Shown here piece after piece: positions 7,369 to 17,500 of a stretch of 64,000 nt of DNA. Source of the DNA: Geomonas oryzae (GTDB taxonomy: Bacteria; Desulfobacterota; Desulfuromonadia; Geobacterales; Geobacteraceae); the NCBI RefSeq assembly GCF_004117875.1, contig NZ_RAHW01000003.1, positions 1-64,000 of the forward strand, in the 5' to 3' direction. The position numbers were made by a program, and so were the translations under genes. The number at the start of each line of letters is the position of its first letter. Position 1 is the first letter of the stretch. The notes below the pieces were generated by a model that saw only the letters and a program-made list of their open reading frames with translations, had not been told where the DNA came from and did no database searches.

Positions 7369-10300
7369 ATGCCCAAATCCGCCGACTGCAAACAGAACAG
7401 GGACGCACTGAAGCCGCTCCGCGAAGGGACGAGCCAGGACCAGCGCCTCGCCCTCCCCCTCGACCCGAACTTCGCTCCGGTGGACCAACGCGACACGGCG
7501 CACGGCATGGTCTTCGCGCAGGCCTACGCCTCCTTCCTGAACTACTTAAACACCAACGATGTGAAAGACGGCGACTGGACCCCTTTCTTCGGCACCGACG
7601 TATCGGTGCAGCTGGCACTCACCGCGGTGCAGGATGTGGAATTCTACCGAGGCAGGATCAAGGAGTTCCTCGACTTCCTGAAGGATCTCGGCTTCGGCTC
7701 GGACGAAACCAAGGCGAAGGATTATCTAGGCTACCTCTTCAGCAGCGTCGGGAGCCTTGCGCGGCAGTTCGACCGGCTGAAAGACGCGCTCCCACAGGAT
7801 CTCGCCCTGAAGGAGATGCTGCAGGGGCTCATCGCGAACCAGCTCGCCCCGGCGCTGAACCGGCTCATCGCCTACTACAAGGCGGATCTCGCCGTGACGC
7901 CCGAATCGGACCGCCTGATAGCAGACCTGCAGCCGGGACTGGAGCTGTTCGGCGCCCAAACCGTCCCCTTCAGCACGGTCTTCACTTCCGGTCTCGGCAA
8001 GGAATGGATCACAGACAGCTCTCCCGACTGGGCGAGGTATACCGGGGCCGTCGCCCCGGACGCCTCGGTGTACGGGACCGGCATCGAGCCGTTCCAGAGG
8101 ATCAATCACATCGCGACGCACAACATGTTCACCTCGATCCTCGACCAGTTTCTGAAAAGTTACGCGAAGGTCGCGAGCGAGGGTAAACAGGCGCTGGAGA
8201 AAAGCCTGACTGATCGCGATGACCACCAGCCCCATTACGCGCTGTTTCTCGCCTTTCTACGCCTCTTCGCCTACGCGCGCGATGCCGCCAACACGCTCAC
8301 CGCCCGCCATCTCGATTTCTATTACCGTGAGATCCTGCGGCTGAAGGAGAAACCGGCCCACCCGGGACAGGTGCACCTCCTGGCGGAGCTCGCACGCCAA
8401 GTGGAAGAGCGGCTCTTCCCGGCGGGTGAGCTCTTAAAGGCGGGGAAGGATGCCCAGGGAAAGGACGCCTTCTACGCGAGCGATGCCGATTTCGTGGCGA
8501 ACCAGGCCAAGGTGGCGGAGCTTAAGACCGTGTACCGCCACGGCCCGGAAAAGGTTGGGCTCTTAAGTCCCAGCGACGTGGACCGGGGGCGTCTCTTCGC
8601 CTCCCCGGTCGCCAACTCGGCCGACGGTAAGGGAGCGGAACTCACCAGCGAGGACAAGTCCTGGCACCCATTCCACAACAAGCGCTACCAGGACGGTGTG
8701 CTGGCCGCGATCGACATGCCCCGCGCGGAAATAGGTTTCGCCGTCGCCTCGCACTACCTGTTCCTTGCCCAGGGAACCCGTACCGTCACCGTGATCTTTC
8801 AACAGCCCGCGCCGGTCTCCGGTGATTTCACGGCCGACGTCGTCTGCTCCTTCACCACGAAAAAGGGTTGGCTCGACAAGTCCCCCCTCTCCTTCGGCCA
8901 GGTGACCGGGGGGCTGAGGGTAGTGGTCGCGCTCACCGGCGCGGATCCGGCGATAACCCCGTACCTCCCGGATACGCACGGCTACAACTTCGACACGACG
9001 CTCCCGGTCCTCATGGTGCGGCTCAAGCAGCGCCCAGATGCGAAGTTCAAGTACGAAAGCCTCGAGGACGTGACCATCAGCGGCGTGGAGCTGACCGTGG
9101 AGGTGCAGGACCTGAAGGTAGCCGCACTCGCAAACGACTTCGGACCGGTCGATGCCTCGAAACCCTTCCAGCCCTTCGGCCCCTCGCCGCTGGCGAACAG
9201 CGCATTCATCGTCGGCTCGAAGGAGCTTTTCCAGAAGAAGCTGACCGGCGCGACGCTGCACCTCACCTGGCAGGGGACGCCCGCCCCCTACGGCGGCAAG
9301 ACGGTCAACGCGGTGACCGAATACCTCCAGGGGGGGCGCTGGCACCCGTACCTGACCGCGGTGCAGTCCTCGGTTACCGACACGAGCTTCACCCTGCTCG
9401 GCGACCCGCAAACCTCCGACGCGCCCCCATACCTGGACGCACCGGACCCGAGCGAGGACGAGCAGTTCACGACCGCTTCCCGAAACGGCTTCGTCCGCCT
9501 GAGGCTCGACGACGATTTCGGTCAGGCAAGCTACGAGCAGGCGCTCATCGACTACATCAAGCGGGTGACCGACGCCGACCCGAACAACGACGGCACGAGA
9601 CCCACGCCCCCGGCGGGACCGTTCGTCACCGAGCTCACCCTCGATTACGCGGCGACCCAGACCATCCCCCTCGAAAAGGCGGCCCCCGACCAGTTTGCCG
9701 GACGTCCGGCACGCTTTTTCAACCTGGCCCCCTTTGGCACCGCCGAGCAGCACCCTTACCTGAAGGCGAACGCCCCATCGGCGGACGCCGCCATTTACCT
9801 TTTGCCTCAGTTCAAGCATCAAAACCGGGACGACCTGAAGCTGCCGCAGGGGCAAAAGGTGAAGCACGAGGCGGAGTTCTACATCGGCATCAGCGGCCTG
9901 GAGCCCCCCCGCAATGTAGCCCTCCTCTTCCAGGTGGTGGACGGCAGCGCCGATCCCCTCTCGGTGAAACCAAAGCCGCACGTCGAGTGGAGTTACCTTC
10001 GGCAAAACGAGTGGGTGCCCTTTGCCAAAGACGGGGTGGACGACCGCACCGCCGAACTGATCGACTCGGGCATCGTCACGTTCGCCGTGCCTCGCGAGGC
10101 CTCGGCCGACAACACCGTGCTCCCCGCCGGGATGCACTGGCTGCGCGCGGCGGTGGCGGAAAATGCCGATTCGGTTTGCCGCCTGATCATGGTCGCAGCG
10201 CAGGCGCTCAGGGCGACCTTCGCCGACCGCGGCAATGACCCGGCCTTCCAGGCTACGCCCCTTCCCGCCGGAACCGTCTCAAAGCTGGACCAACCCGACG

Positions 10301-11085
10301 CGGCCGTAAAGGGGATCACCCAGCCCTTCCCCGGTTTCGGAGGGCGCGGCAAGGAGTCCCCCGGAGACTTCTACACGCGCGTTTCGGAGAGGCTCAGGCA
10401 CAAGGACCGCGCCATCGCACAGTGGGACTACGAGCACCTGATCCTTGAAGCGTTCCCTCAGGTCTACCGGGTCAAATGCCTGAACCACACGCAGTACGAG
10501 CCGGACGCAAGCGGCGCCGGGATCTACCGGGAACTTGCGCCGGGTCACGTCGCCGTGGTCGCGATACCGAACCAGCGCTTCGCGCATCTGCGCGATCCCC
10601 TGCGCCCCTACACGAGCCTTGGGCTCCTGGAAGAGATCGCCCGTTTCGTCGCAGCGCGCACCTCCTGTTTCGTAAAGCTGCACGTCAAGAACCCGCAGTT
10701 CGAGGAGGTGCGCGTGGACTGCAAGGTGCGCCTGCACCCGGGCCTGGACCGGTCCTTTTACGGGCAGAAGATCTCGGAGGCGATCACCCGTTTTCTTTCC
10801 CCCTGGGCGTTCCCCGGCGGCGGGAGCCCGACCTTCGGAGGGGTGGTGAGGAAGTCGGTCCTCATCAACTTCCTGGAGGATCTCCCGTACGTCGACTGCG
10901 TCACCGATTTCCGCCTCTTCCACACCTACCGGGACGAACACGACCAGCAAAGGACGGCGGAGGTGAACGAGGCGGCAGGATCCAAGGCGGTATCGGTACT
11001 CGTCTCGGCAAGAAAGCACGCGATCGCCTTCATCGACCCCGCCGGGGTGTCCTCCCCCGCCGAGCTCTGCAGGTGCGCGTTATGA
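7369..11085 (+). CDS. Large baseplate J-type protein (Afp11/gp6-like)
   Basis: A 1238-residue baseplate component in the position of Afp11. The N-terminal third is mostly helical with family strings such as ARHLDFYYREILRLKEKPAH. The C-terminal 220 residues have the J-like signature DFYTRVSERLRHKDRAIAQWDYEHLILEAF, seen here as SERLRHKDRAIAQWDYE, then the HVAVVAIPNQ strand and a long KISEAITRFLSPW helix. The final residues ELCRCAL end with a Cys pair. These wedge proteins form the ring that couples spike and sheath. The gene overlaps the next by 4 bases (TTATGA), so the two giants are likely made in equal amounts. Confidence 0.88.
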   Translation: MPKSADCKQNRDALKPLREGTSQDQRLALPLDPNFAPVDQRDTAHGMVFAQAYASFLNYLNTNDVKDGDWTPFFGTDVSVQLALTAVQDVEFYRGRIKEFLDFLKDLGFGSDETKAKDYLGYLFSSVGSLARQFDRLKDALPQDLALKEMLQGLIANQLAPALNRLIAYYKADLAVTPESDRLIADLQPGLELFGAQTVPFSTVFTSGLGKEWITDSSPDWARYTGAVAPDASVYGTGIEPFQRINHIATHNMFTSILDQFLKSYAKVASEGKQALEKSLTDRDDHQPHYALFLAFLRLFAYARDAANTLTARHLDFYYREILRLKEKPAHPGQVHLLAELARQVEERLFPAGELLKAGKDAQGKDAFYASDADFVANQAKVAELKTVYRHGPEKVGLLSPSDVDRGRLFASPVANSADGKGAELTSEDKSWHPFHNKRYQDGVLAAIDMPRAEIGFAVASHYLFLAQGTRTVTVIFQQPAPVSGDFTADVVCSFTTKKGWLDKSPLSFGQVTGGLRVVVALTGADPAITPYLPDTHGYNFDTTLPVLMVRLKQRPDAKFKYESLEDVTISGVELTVEVQDLKVAALANDFGPVDASKPFQPFGPSPLANSAFIVGSKELFQKKLTGATLHLTWQGTPAPYGGKTVNAVTEYLQGGRWHPYLTAVQSSVTDTSFTLLGDPQTSDAPPYLDAPDPSEDEQFTTASRNGFVRLRLDDDFGQASYEQALIDYIKRVTDADPNNDGTRPTPPAGPFVTELTLDYAATQTIPLEKAAPDQFAGRPARFFNLAPFGTAEQHPYLKANAPSADAAIYLLPQFKHQNRDDLKLPQGQKVKHEAEFYIGISGLEPPRNVALLFQVVDGSADPLSVKPKPHVEWSYLRQNEWVPFAKDGVDDRTAELIDSGIVTFAVPREASADNTVLPAGMHWLRAAVAENADSVCRLIMVAAQALRATFADRGNDPAFQATPLPAGTVSKLDQPDAAVKGITQPFPGFGGRGKESPGDFYTRVSERLRHKDRAIAQWDYEHLILEAFPQVYRVKCLNHTQYEPDASGAGIYRELAPGHVAVVAIPNQRFAHLRDPLRPYTSLGLLEEIARFVAARTSCFVKLHVKNPQFEEVRVDCKVRLHPGLDRSFYGQKISEAITRFLSPWAFPGGGSPTFGGVVRKSVLINFLEDLPYVDCVTDFRLFHTYRDEHDQQRTAEVNEAAGSKAVSVLVSARKHAIAFIDPAGVSSPAELCRCAL

Positions 11086-14000
11086 GCAGCTTATCCGCGA
11101 CCATAGCGAAACAGCCGCCGCTTCCCCCCGCCCAGGATTTCTACCGCCTGCGCCGGGAGGGGATCGCCTTCATCGAGCAGATGGCAAGCAGGCTTTGGAC
11201 CGACTACAACGAGAGCGACTCCGGCATCGCCATCCACGAGGCCCTCTGCTACGCCATCACCGACCTCGGCTACCGCACCGGCTGGGACATCAAGGACATC
11301 CTGGCCCCGGCAGTCCCGTCCGGCGATCCGGCGCACCCCTTCCCGAACCAGCCCTTCTTCACGGCACGCTCCATCCTCACCGTCAACCCGTGGACAGAAA
11401 AGGATTTCAGACGCCTTATGATCGATCTCGAGCCGGTGCGCAACGCCTGGATCATCTGCAAGGAGTGCGCGTGCGACACGAGTTACTGGGCCTGGTGCGA
11501 AGAAGAGGATGGGCTCGCCCTCTCCTACCGCCCGCCGGAGGCAGGGGGACGCGGCAAGGTTCAGGTCTGGCCGCTCGGGCTGTACGAGGCGCTCCTGGAA
11601 CTCGAAGAGGATCCTGACGCCGGGGACCTGAACGACAGGAAGATCGAGTCGGCCGCGGTGTTGAACGAAGCGGCGGCAGGCACTCCCGTTGTACTGGAGC
11701 TTCGTTTCCCGGAGGTGTCGCTTGCCGACCGGGAGCAGTGGGAACTCTTCCTGGACAGCGACGACGCCTTCGACGGCAAAAACGGCGCCTCCGTCAACCT
11801 GAAGCTGATCCGCTTCGGGGCGACCAGGAGCTACGATTTGCTGAGCGACCCGCATCTCGACGAAGAGGGGCGCGACGAGTACCTGAGGCGCCACTGGCGC
11901 AACATCTTCTACGGGACCTTCGAGGTCGAGATCCTCCCTTCCGGGGCGAAGATCGTGCTGCAGGATGCGGCGCTCCGCCTGCTGGGAGCGAGTGCGGCGC
12001 GGGACGCCGCCACGGTCGCGACACTGAAAGCGATACTGGAAGATAAGACGCCTAACGGACTGATTCAGCGTTATCGGCGCAAGGAACGGCTGAAGGCCTC
12101 CGCCGTCGGTCTAGCGAAGAAGGAGTTGGTCGCGCACCGCAACCTGGACGAGGACTTCTGCCGGGTAGGCGTGATCGGCATCGAGGAGGTGGCGGCCTGC
12201 GCCGACGTCGAGGTGGCGCCGGACGCCGACATAGAACTCGTACAGGCGCGCATCTGGTTCGAGATCGAGCGCTACTTCAACCCGCCCATCCCCTTCTACA
12301 CGCTGCAGGAACTCCTCGACCGGGAAGTACCGGTGGAGGATATCTTCAACGGCCCGGAGCTCGCGAGCGGCTTCTTGAGCGACGACGACCTCGACGCGGC
12401 TTCGCTTAAGAGCGCGCTCTGCGTCTCCGATCTCATCAACCGCCTCATGGACATCGACGGCGTCGTTGCGGTCAACCAGCTGCAGCTCACCAAGTACGAC
12501 GCCGAGGGGAACACGGTCCGTGGCGCCTACGACCCGATCTTCGGCAGCGACGGCAAGCCGATCTTCGACCCGAACAAGGCGAGCGCCTCCTGGCTCCTCT
12601 ACCTGCTGCCGCAGCACCAGCCGAGGCTCTACAGAAACGCCTCGCGCTTTCTCTTTTACAAGAACGGGCTTCCCTTCCTCCCGAGGATGGACGAGGCGCT
12701 CGACACGCTCACGCGCCTGCGCGGCGAGGCGGAACGCTCCGGAATACGCGGTGCCGTGAACGACCTCCCGATCCCGGCGGGGAAATACCGGCACCCGGAT
12801 CGCTACTTCCCGGTGCAGTACAGCTTCCCGCTCACCTACGGGGTGGGTCCCGACCAGCTGCCCACCACGGCTTCCGCCCGGCGCAGGGCGCAGGCGCGCC
12901 AGATGAAGGCCTACCTGATGGTGTTCGAGCAGATACTCGCCGACGCCTTCGCCCAACTCGCCCACGCCGCCGATCTCTTCTCGCTCGACACCGCGGTGAG
13001 CCGGACCTACTTCGCCGCCGAGCTTTCCGATGCGGTGATCCAGGGTTACTCCGAGCTCGTCACCGGCCTCAGCAAAACGCTTCTGGAGGCGATGCTGGAG
13101 ACGCCGGAGGAATTCAGGGAGCGCCGCAACCGGTTCCTCGACCACCTGCTCGCCCGCTTCGGCGAAGACTTCAGCGCGTACGGCCTGCTCCTCGCCAAGG
13201 TGCTCGGGCAGGAGATCGCCCTGGACCAGTTGATCAAGGACAAGATCGCCTTCCTGTCGGACTACCCGAGGATCAGCCACGACCGCGCCAGGGCCTTCGA
13301 TTACCGCCACGACCCGTGCGGCGCGGACAACCAGCCGGGGATCAGGCGGCGCATCGCCCTGCTTCTCGGCTACCCGGAGCTCGACAAGCGGATGATCGTG
13401 GTGGAGCACCTGCTGCTGCGCCCGAAATTCCCTGGCGACGCCCTCTACCCCGCATGCACCGACGGCGGTTGCAACACCTGCGGCGCCGAGGATCCCTACT
13501 CCTTCCGGCTCACCTTCGTCATGCCCGGCTGGCTCGACCCCTTCCATGCTGACCTGGAGATGCGCGGCTACGCGGACCGGGTGATCCGCGAGGAGGTCCC
13601 GTCGCACCTCGTCGCCAAGATCTGCTGGGTGGGAAACGACGGCTACGTCGAGGACCCGTGCGATCCGGTGCTCGGGCGGCTCGCGGCACTTCTGGAGCGT
13701 GAGGGGCACAAGGCGGACGGTCTGTCCCCCAGCGAAGAGGAGGCCTGCGCCTGCGCCATCGCCATCCACAAGGCGTTCGCTCAGGTGTTCCAGGTCTGGT
13801 ACCAGGAGAACGCGCAGAAGCATTTCCACGCGGACGCCCTGAAGATGGAACTGGAGCTGACCTTCGGCGACAAGGTGAAACCGGAGGAGATCGCCTGCGG
13901 GGTGGCGCTTCCCTTCGAACTCTGGACCCGGGTTTTGGCGGTGGAGGTGGAACACTTCGGGAGAATCGCCCTTTACGGGCTTCAGTACGAGCGTTTCCAG

Positions 14001-14489
14001 GCGGCCTGGTGCGACTGGCTCGCGGCGAACGCAGGCTTCGACTGGACCGAGGAGCGCCTGGAAGAGAGGGTGGAGGCGATCCTGGTGCGGAACCTCCTTT
14101 CGCCGAGTAAATCGCTCAACCGGAACAGCGTCAACCTTTGCCGCTGCGCCCTGGGCATCCTGACCGGCTTCGGTATGGAGTTCTACCAGTGGATGGACGG
14201 CCTCTTCCGCTCCGGGAGTTTCACGCCGGATACGCAGCTCCCCACCTTCCCCATCGATCTCGGACAGGCGTGCCCGGGCGTTTCCTTCCAGGCCGGGACC
14301 ACGGAAAGGATACGCGCCCTGCTCGAGGAGCGGTACCACGCCTACTGCGAGGTCTCCTACCGTCTGCGCGTGGTGCTCGACCTGCTAGGCGCATTGAGCA
14401 ACAGCTACCCCCCCGCGACGCTGCACGACTGCGACGAGGGCAACGACAAAAACCCGGTACGTCTGGGTACAACGGCTCTAGGAAACTGA
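11082..14489 (+). CDS. Large baseplate protein, Afp12-like
   Basis: A 1135-residue protein starts at the ATG overlapping the stop of the preceding baseplate gene; a longer reading from 10476 is only out-of-frame extension inside that gene. The N-terminus resembles the J-like wedge family (FIEQMASRLWTDYNESDSGI, then HEALCYAITDLGYRTGWDIKD). It is cysteine-rich in three places (CKECACDTSYWAWC near residue 130, CTDGGCNTCGAEDPY near 795, and EEEACACAIA near 890), which could bind metal or form stabilising clusters. In Afp, Afp12 completes the wedge and carries fibres. Function is inferred from family and position. Confidence 0.8.
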   Translation: MSSLSATIAKQPPLPPAQDFYRLRREGIAFIEQMASRLWTDYNESDSGIAIHEALCYAITDLGYRTGWDIKDILAPAVPSGDPAHPFPNQPFFTARSILTVNPWTEKDFRRLMIDLEPVRNAWIICKECACDTSYWAWCEEEDGLALSYRPPEAGGRGKVQVWPLGLYEALLELEEDPDAGDLNDRKIESAAVLNEAAAGTPVVLELRFPEVSLADREQWELFLDSDDAFDGKNGASVNLKLIRFGATRSYDLLSDPHLDEEGRDEYLRRHWRNIFYGTFEVEILPSGAKIVLQDAALRLLGASAARDAATVATLKAILEDKTPNGLIQRYRRKERLKASAVGLAKKELVAHRNLDEDFCRVGVIGIEEVAACADVEVAPDADIELVQARIWFEIERYFNPPIPFYTLQELLDREVPVEDIFNGPELASGFLSDDDLDAASLKSALCVSDLINRLMDIDGVVAVNQLQLTKYDAEGNTVRGAYDPIFGSDGKPIFDPNKASASWLLYLLPQHQPRLYRNASRFLFYKNGLPFLPRMDEALDTLTRLRGEAERSGIRGAVNDLPIPAGKYRHPDRYFPVQYSFPLTYGVGPDQLPTTASARRRAQARQMKAYLMVFEQILADAFAQLAHAADLFSLDTAVSRTYFAAELSDAVIQGYSELVTGLSKTLLEAMLETPEEFRERRNRFLDHLLARFGEDFSAYGLLLAKVLGQEIALDQLIKDKIAFLSDYPRISHDRARAFDYRHDPCGADNQPGIRRRIALLLGYPELDKRMIVVEHLLLRPKFPGDALYPACTDGGCNTCGAEDPYSFRLTFVMPGWLDPFHADLEMRGYADRVIREEVPSHLVAKICWVGNDGYVEDPCDPVLGRLAALLEREGHKADGLSPSEEEACACAIAIHKAFAQVFQVWYQENAQKHFHADALKMELELTFGDKVKPEEIACGVALPFELWTRVLAVEVEHFGRIALYGLQYERFQAAWCDWLAANAGFDWTEERLEERVEAILVRNLLSPSKSLNRNSVNLCRCALGILTGFGMEFYQWMDGLFRSGSFTPDTQLPTFPIDLGQACPGVSFQAGTTERIRALLEERYHAYCEVSYRLRVVLDLLGALSNSYPPATLHDCDEGNDKNPVRLGTTALGN

Positions 14490-14504
14490 TCGAGGTGCTC
14501 CGCG

Positions 14505-17500
14505 ATGAAACCTTCACAAGATAACTTCCCCGTCTTCGAGGCGAACCAGGTGCTCTCCTTTTCACACTTGAACCAGGTCTTCGACTACCTGGACGAGCAG
14601 GAGCGGCTCACCCGCGCCAACCTGATCGGCATCGGCATCGTCTGCGGGCTGGAGATCACCCTCTCCCAGAACGTCGACGGCGGCCTTGGCATCACGCTCA
14701 CCAGGGGATGCGGCGTCACCTCGCAGGGGTACCTGATCGTGGAACCTGAGGATGCGTTCCTCGTCAGCTACCGGCAGTACCTCCCCCCCACGGACCTCCC
14801 CTACCCTCTCTTCATGAAGGGTGACGCCCCCTATCCTCTCTGGGAGCTTTTTCCTGCCGGTGAGCCGGATACGGTCCCCATCACGACCCCGGAAGGCTTT
14901 CTGGCCGACAAGGCGGTGCTCCTTTTCCTTGAGTTGAAAAAGGAGGGACTGCGCAACTGCAGCATGAACAACTGCGACGACAGGGGAAGCGAGATCACGG
15001 TAACGGTGCGCCGCCTCCTTATCGGCGTGAACGACCTGAAGGAGATCATCGCACGGGCCAACGCCCTGGAGGGAAACGGCACCGTCACCGACCTCGCCGA
15101 GACACTACTCGAGCGGCTGAACATCCCGGAGGTGCACCTGCCGAGGATCGACGTGCCCAACACGGCCCCCGCCACCTCGCAGGACGTGTACGCCGCTTTC
15201 CAGGCCGCATTCACGGGTGAAAAGCTGGTGCAGCAGACGGCGACGGCACTGACCGCCGCATACGACGCGTTCAAGCCGCTCGCACAGCAGAAGTACCCGG
15301 ACAACCCCTTCGCCGATTTCACCGGCCGCTTCGGGTCCCTTGACAACACGCCGGGTTCCACGGCACAGGTCAGGTTCCTGCAGTACTACTACGATTTCTT
15401 CGACGATATTTCGAAGGGGCTGCGCGAACTCTCCCGTGCGGGGGGCGAGCTTTTCTCGGTCTGTTGCCCGCCGGAGGGGCTCTTCCCGCGCCACCTGATG
15501 CTCGGGGTCCTCTTCCCGATCCAGGTGAGCGCACCGGAGCTGTACCGGACCCCGTTCTGGCCCTCCCCGGCTCTCTCCGGCGGCGAGGAACGTATCGTAG
15601 AACTGGAAGAGCTCTTCGAGCGCCTCGTGGAGATGACCGCCCGCTTCACCGACGCCCCGCCGCTGCCGCTTCCGGCTTTTTCGCGTCTCCCCTCGACCGA
15701 CGGCTCGATCAGGATCACCCCGAGCAGGCTTGGGGAAGCCCCCCTTTCCGGGAAGGCGATCCCTTATTACTACCTCTTCACCGGCACGCCGCCGCTGTAC
15801 CGGCTCTGGGACCCGGACAAGACGCAGCGAAACCGCGCCAACCAAAACCTCGGCTACCGTTCCGACTCCTACCAGCCCCCCGCTCCCCCCTTCGTGACGC
15901 AGGCGCTGCGCTACGACCTGGAGCCGTACAACTTCCTGCGCGTCGAGGGGCACCTGGGCAAGAACTACCAGCGCGTGATGACGACGCTCCTGACACTGAA
16001 GTCCCGTTACCGCCTCCCCATCGAGGTGATCGCGCTGCGCACCGGCGCCTTCGACGAGAAGGTACCGGTCGATCTATCCAAGAAGGGGTGCCGTTTCCAG
16101 GACCTCGAGACGCTTTACGAGAGCGTGAAGGCGGAATCGACCTGCTTTCTCTGTGCCGAGCTGCGCTACTTCTACGCGCTTCCCTTCGAGACCCGCTCGC
16201 CGGTCACCACCCCGGCCAAGCCGCAGTTGGCCGTCCTCGCGAACTGCGCGCCCGATTTCCTGGTGCAGCCCCAGACGCTGGGTCGGCTCTTCGAGGACTT
16301 CCTGGCGAACCAGCCGGGCGGGGCGGTACCCGAGATCGACCCCAACGTCATCATCAACTTCCTGAACAGTCAGAACGTCGGCCAGTCGAACCTGATCATC
16401 TTCTACGTGATCGCGTTCGTGGCGAAGCTTTTCGAGCAGTACGCCGCGACGCTCGCCGAGCTCGACTATCCTGGCTTCGAGAAACGCTACCAGGACCTGG
16501 TGCGGGTGACCGAGGCGGTGGAGAAGGAACGCGAGGGCGCCGCCGGAGCTATCGAGGGGACCGTCAACCTGCTCCGCTGGGAGGAACTCGACGACCGGCT
16601 CGAAGCGATCCTGTACCACTGCCGCCTGGATGTGATCAAGACGCTTGAGGGAGAGTTCCAGGACCGGCTGAGGGAGGTGAAGCAGAGGCTCTACCTCGGG
16701 ACCTTCCTGCGCGACCACCCCGGCATCCAGCACAAGGCGGGGGTGCCGCTCGGGGGGACCTTCATCGTCGTCTACCACGAAGAACCGGCCAGGGTGCTTC
16801 AGCCTGGAGGCGGCATCGACCTCGGCGGGCTCAGGGACCGCTTCCGCTTCGACCGGCGCGTGACACCCGAGGGCGTGACCGGCCGGACGGGACCGGCGGC
16901 ACCTTCAGGAACAGCCACCATCTGCGCGGACGTTGAGCCCGCCGCCATGATGGACGCCTTCACCAGGATGGCGAGCAAGCCCGAACTTGCGGCGGACCCG
17001 GACGTACGTTTGGTGCTGGGTGCCTTCACGGGTCGCGTGCCGGACCCTGGGGTAGTGCGCCCGCCGCGGACCGGCGCCGAGGACATCATCGAGCAGACGG
17101 TGCGGGAGCTTGAGGACGGCACCGTCATCGCCGACTTCTATCTCCCCTATCTCTGCTGCTCGGACTGCGCGCCGGTGCAGTTCGTGCTCCCCACGCCACC
17201 GCTCACCTTCACTGTGCAGACCGGCTGCACCAACGCCAATAACCAGGCCGAAGTTACCATCGCCCCGGACGGGGGGACGGCACCCTACAGCGTGAAGGTG
17301 GACCAGCAGGACTTCACGCCGCTGACCGGCGTGCTGGCGCTTTCCGCCGGAACCCATGTCATCTCGATACGCGACCAGGAGGCGACCGTCTCCGCGCCTC
17401 AGACGGTATCGATCCCGGCGCAACTCGTCCTCGGCGAGCCGCGTTTCGACTGCATCGGCGACACCGGCACTTACGTCGCCGTCATCGAGATAAAGGGCGG

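Noticed and set aside
12111-14339. 742-aa open frame on the - strand across the Afp12-like gene
   Set aside because: Antisense shadow of a real gene, with no motif or plausible ribosome site.
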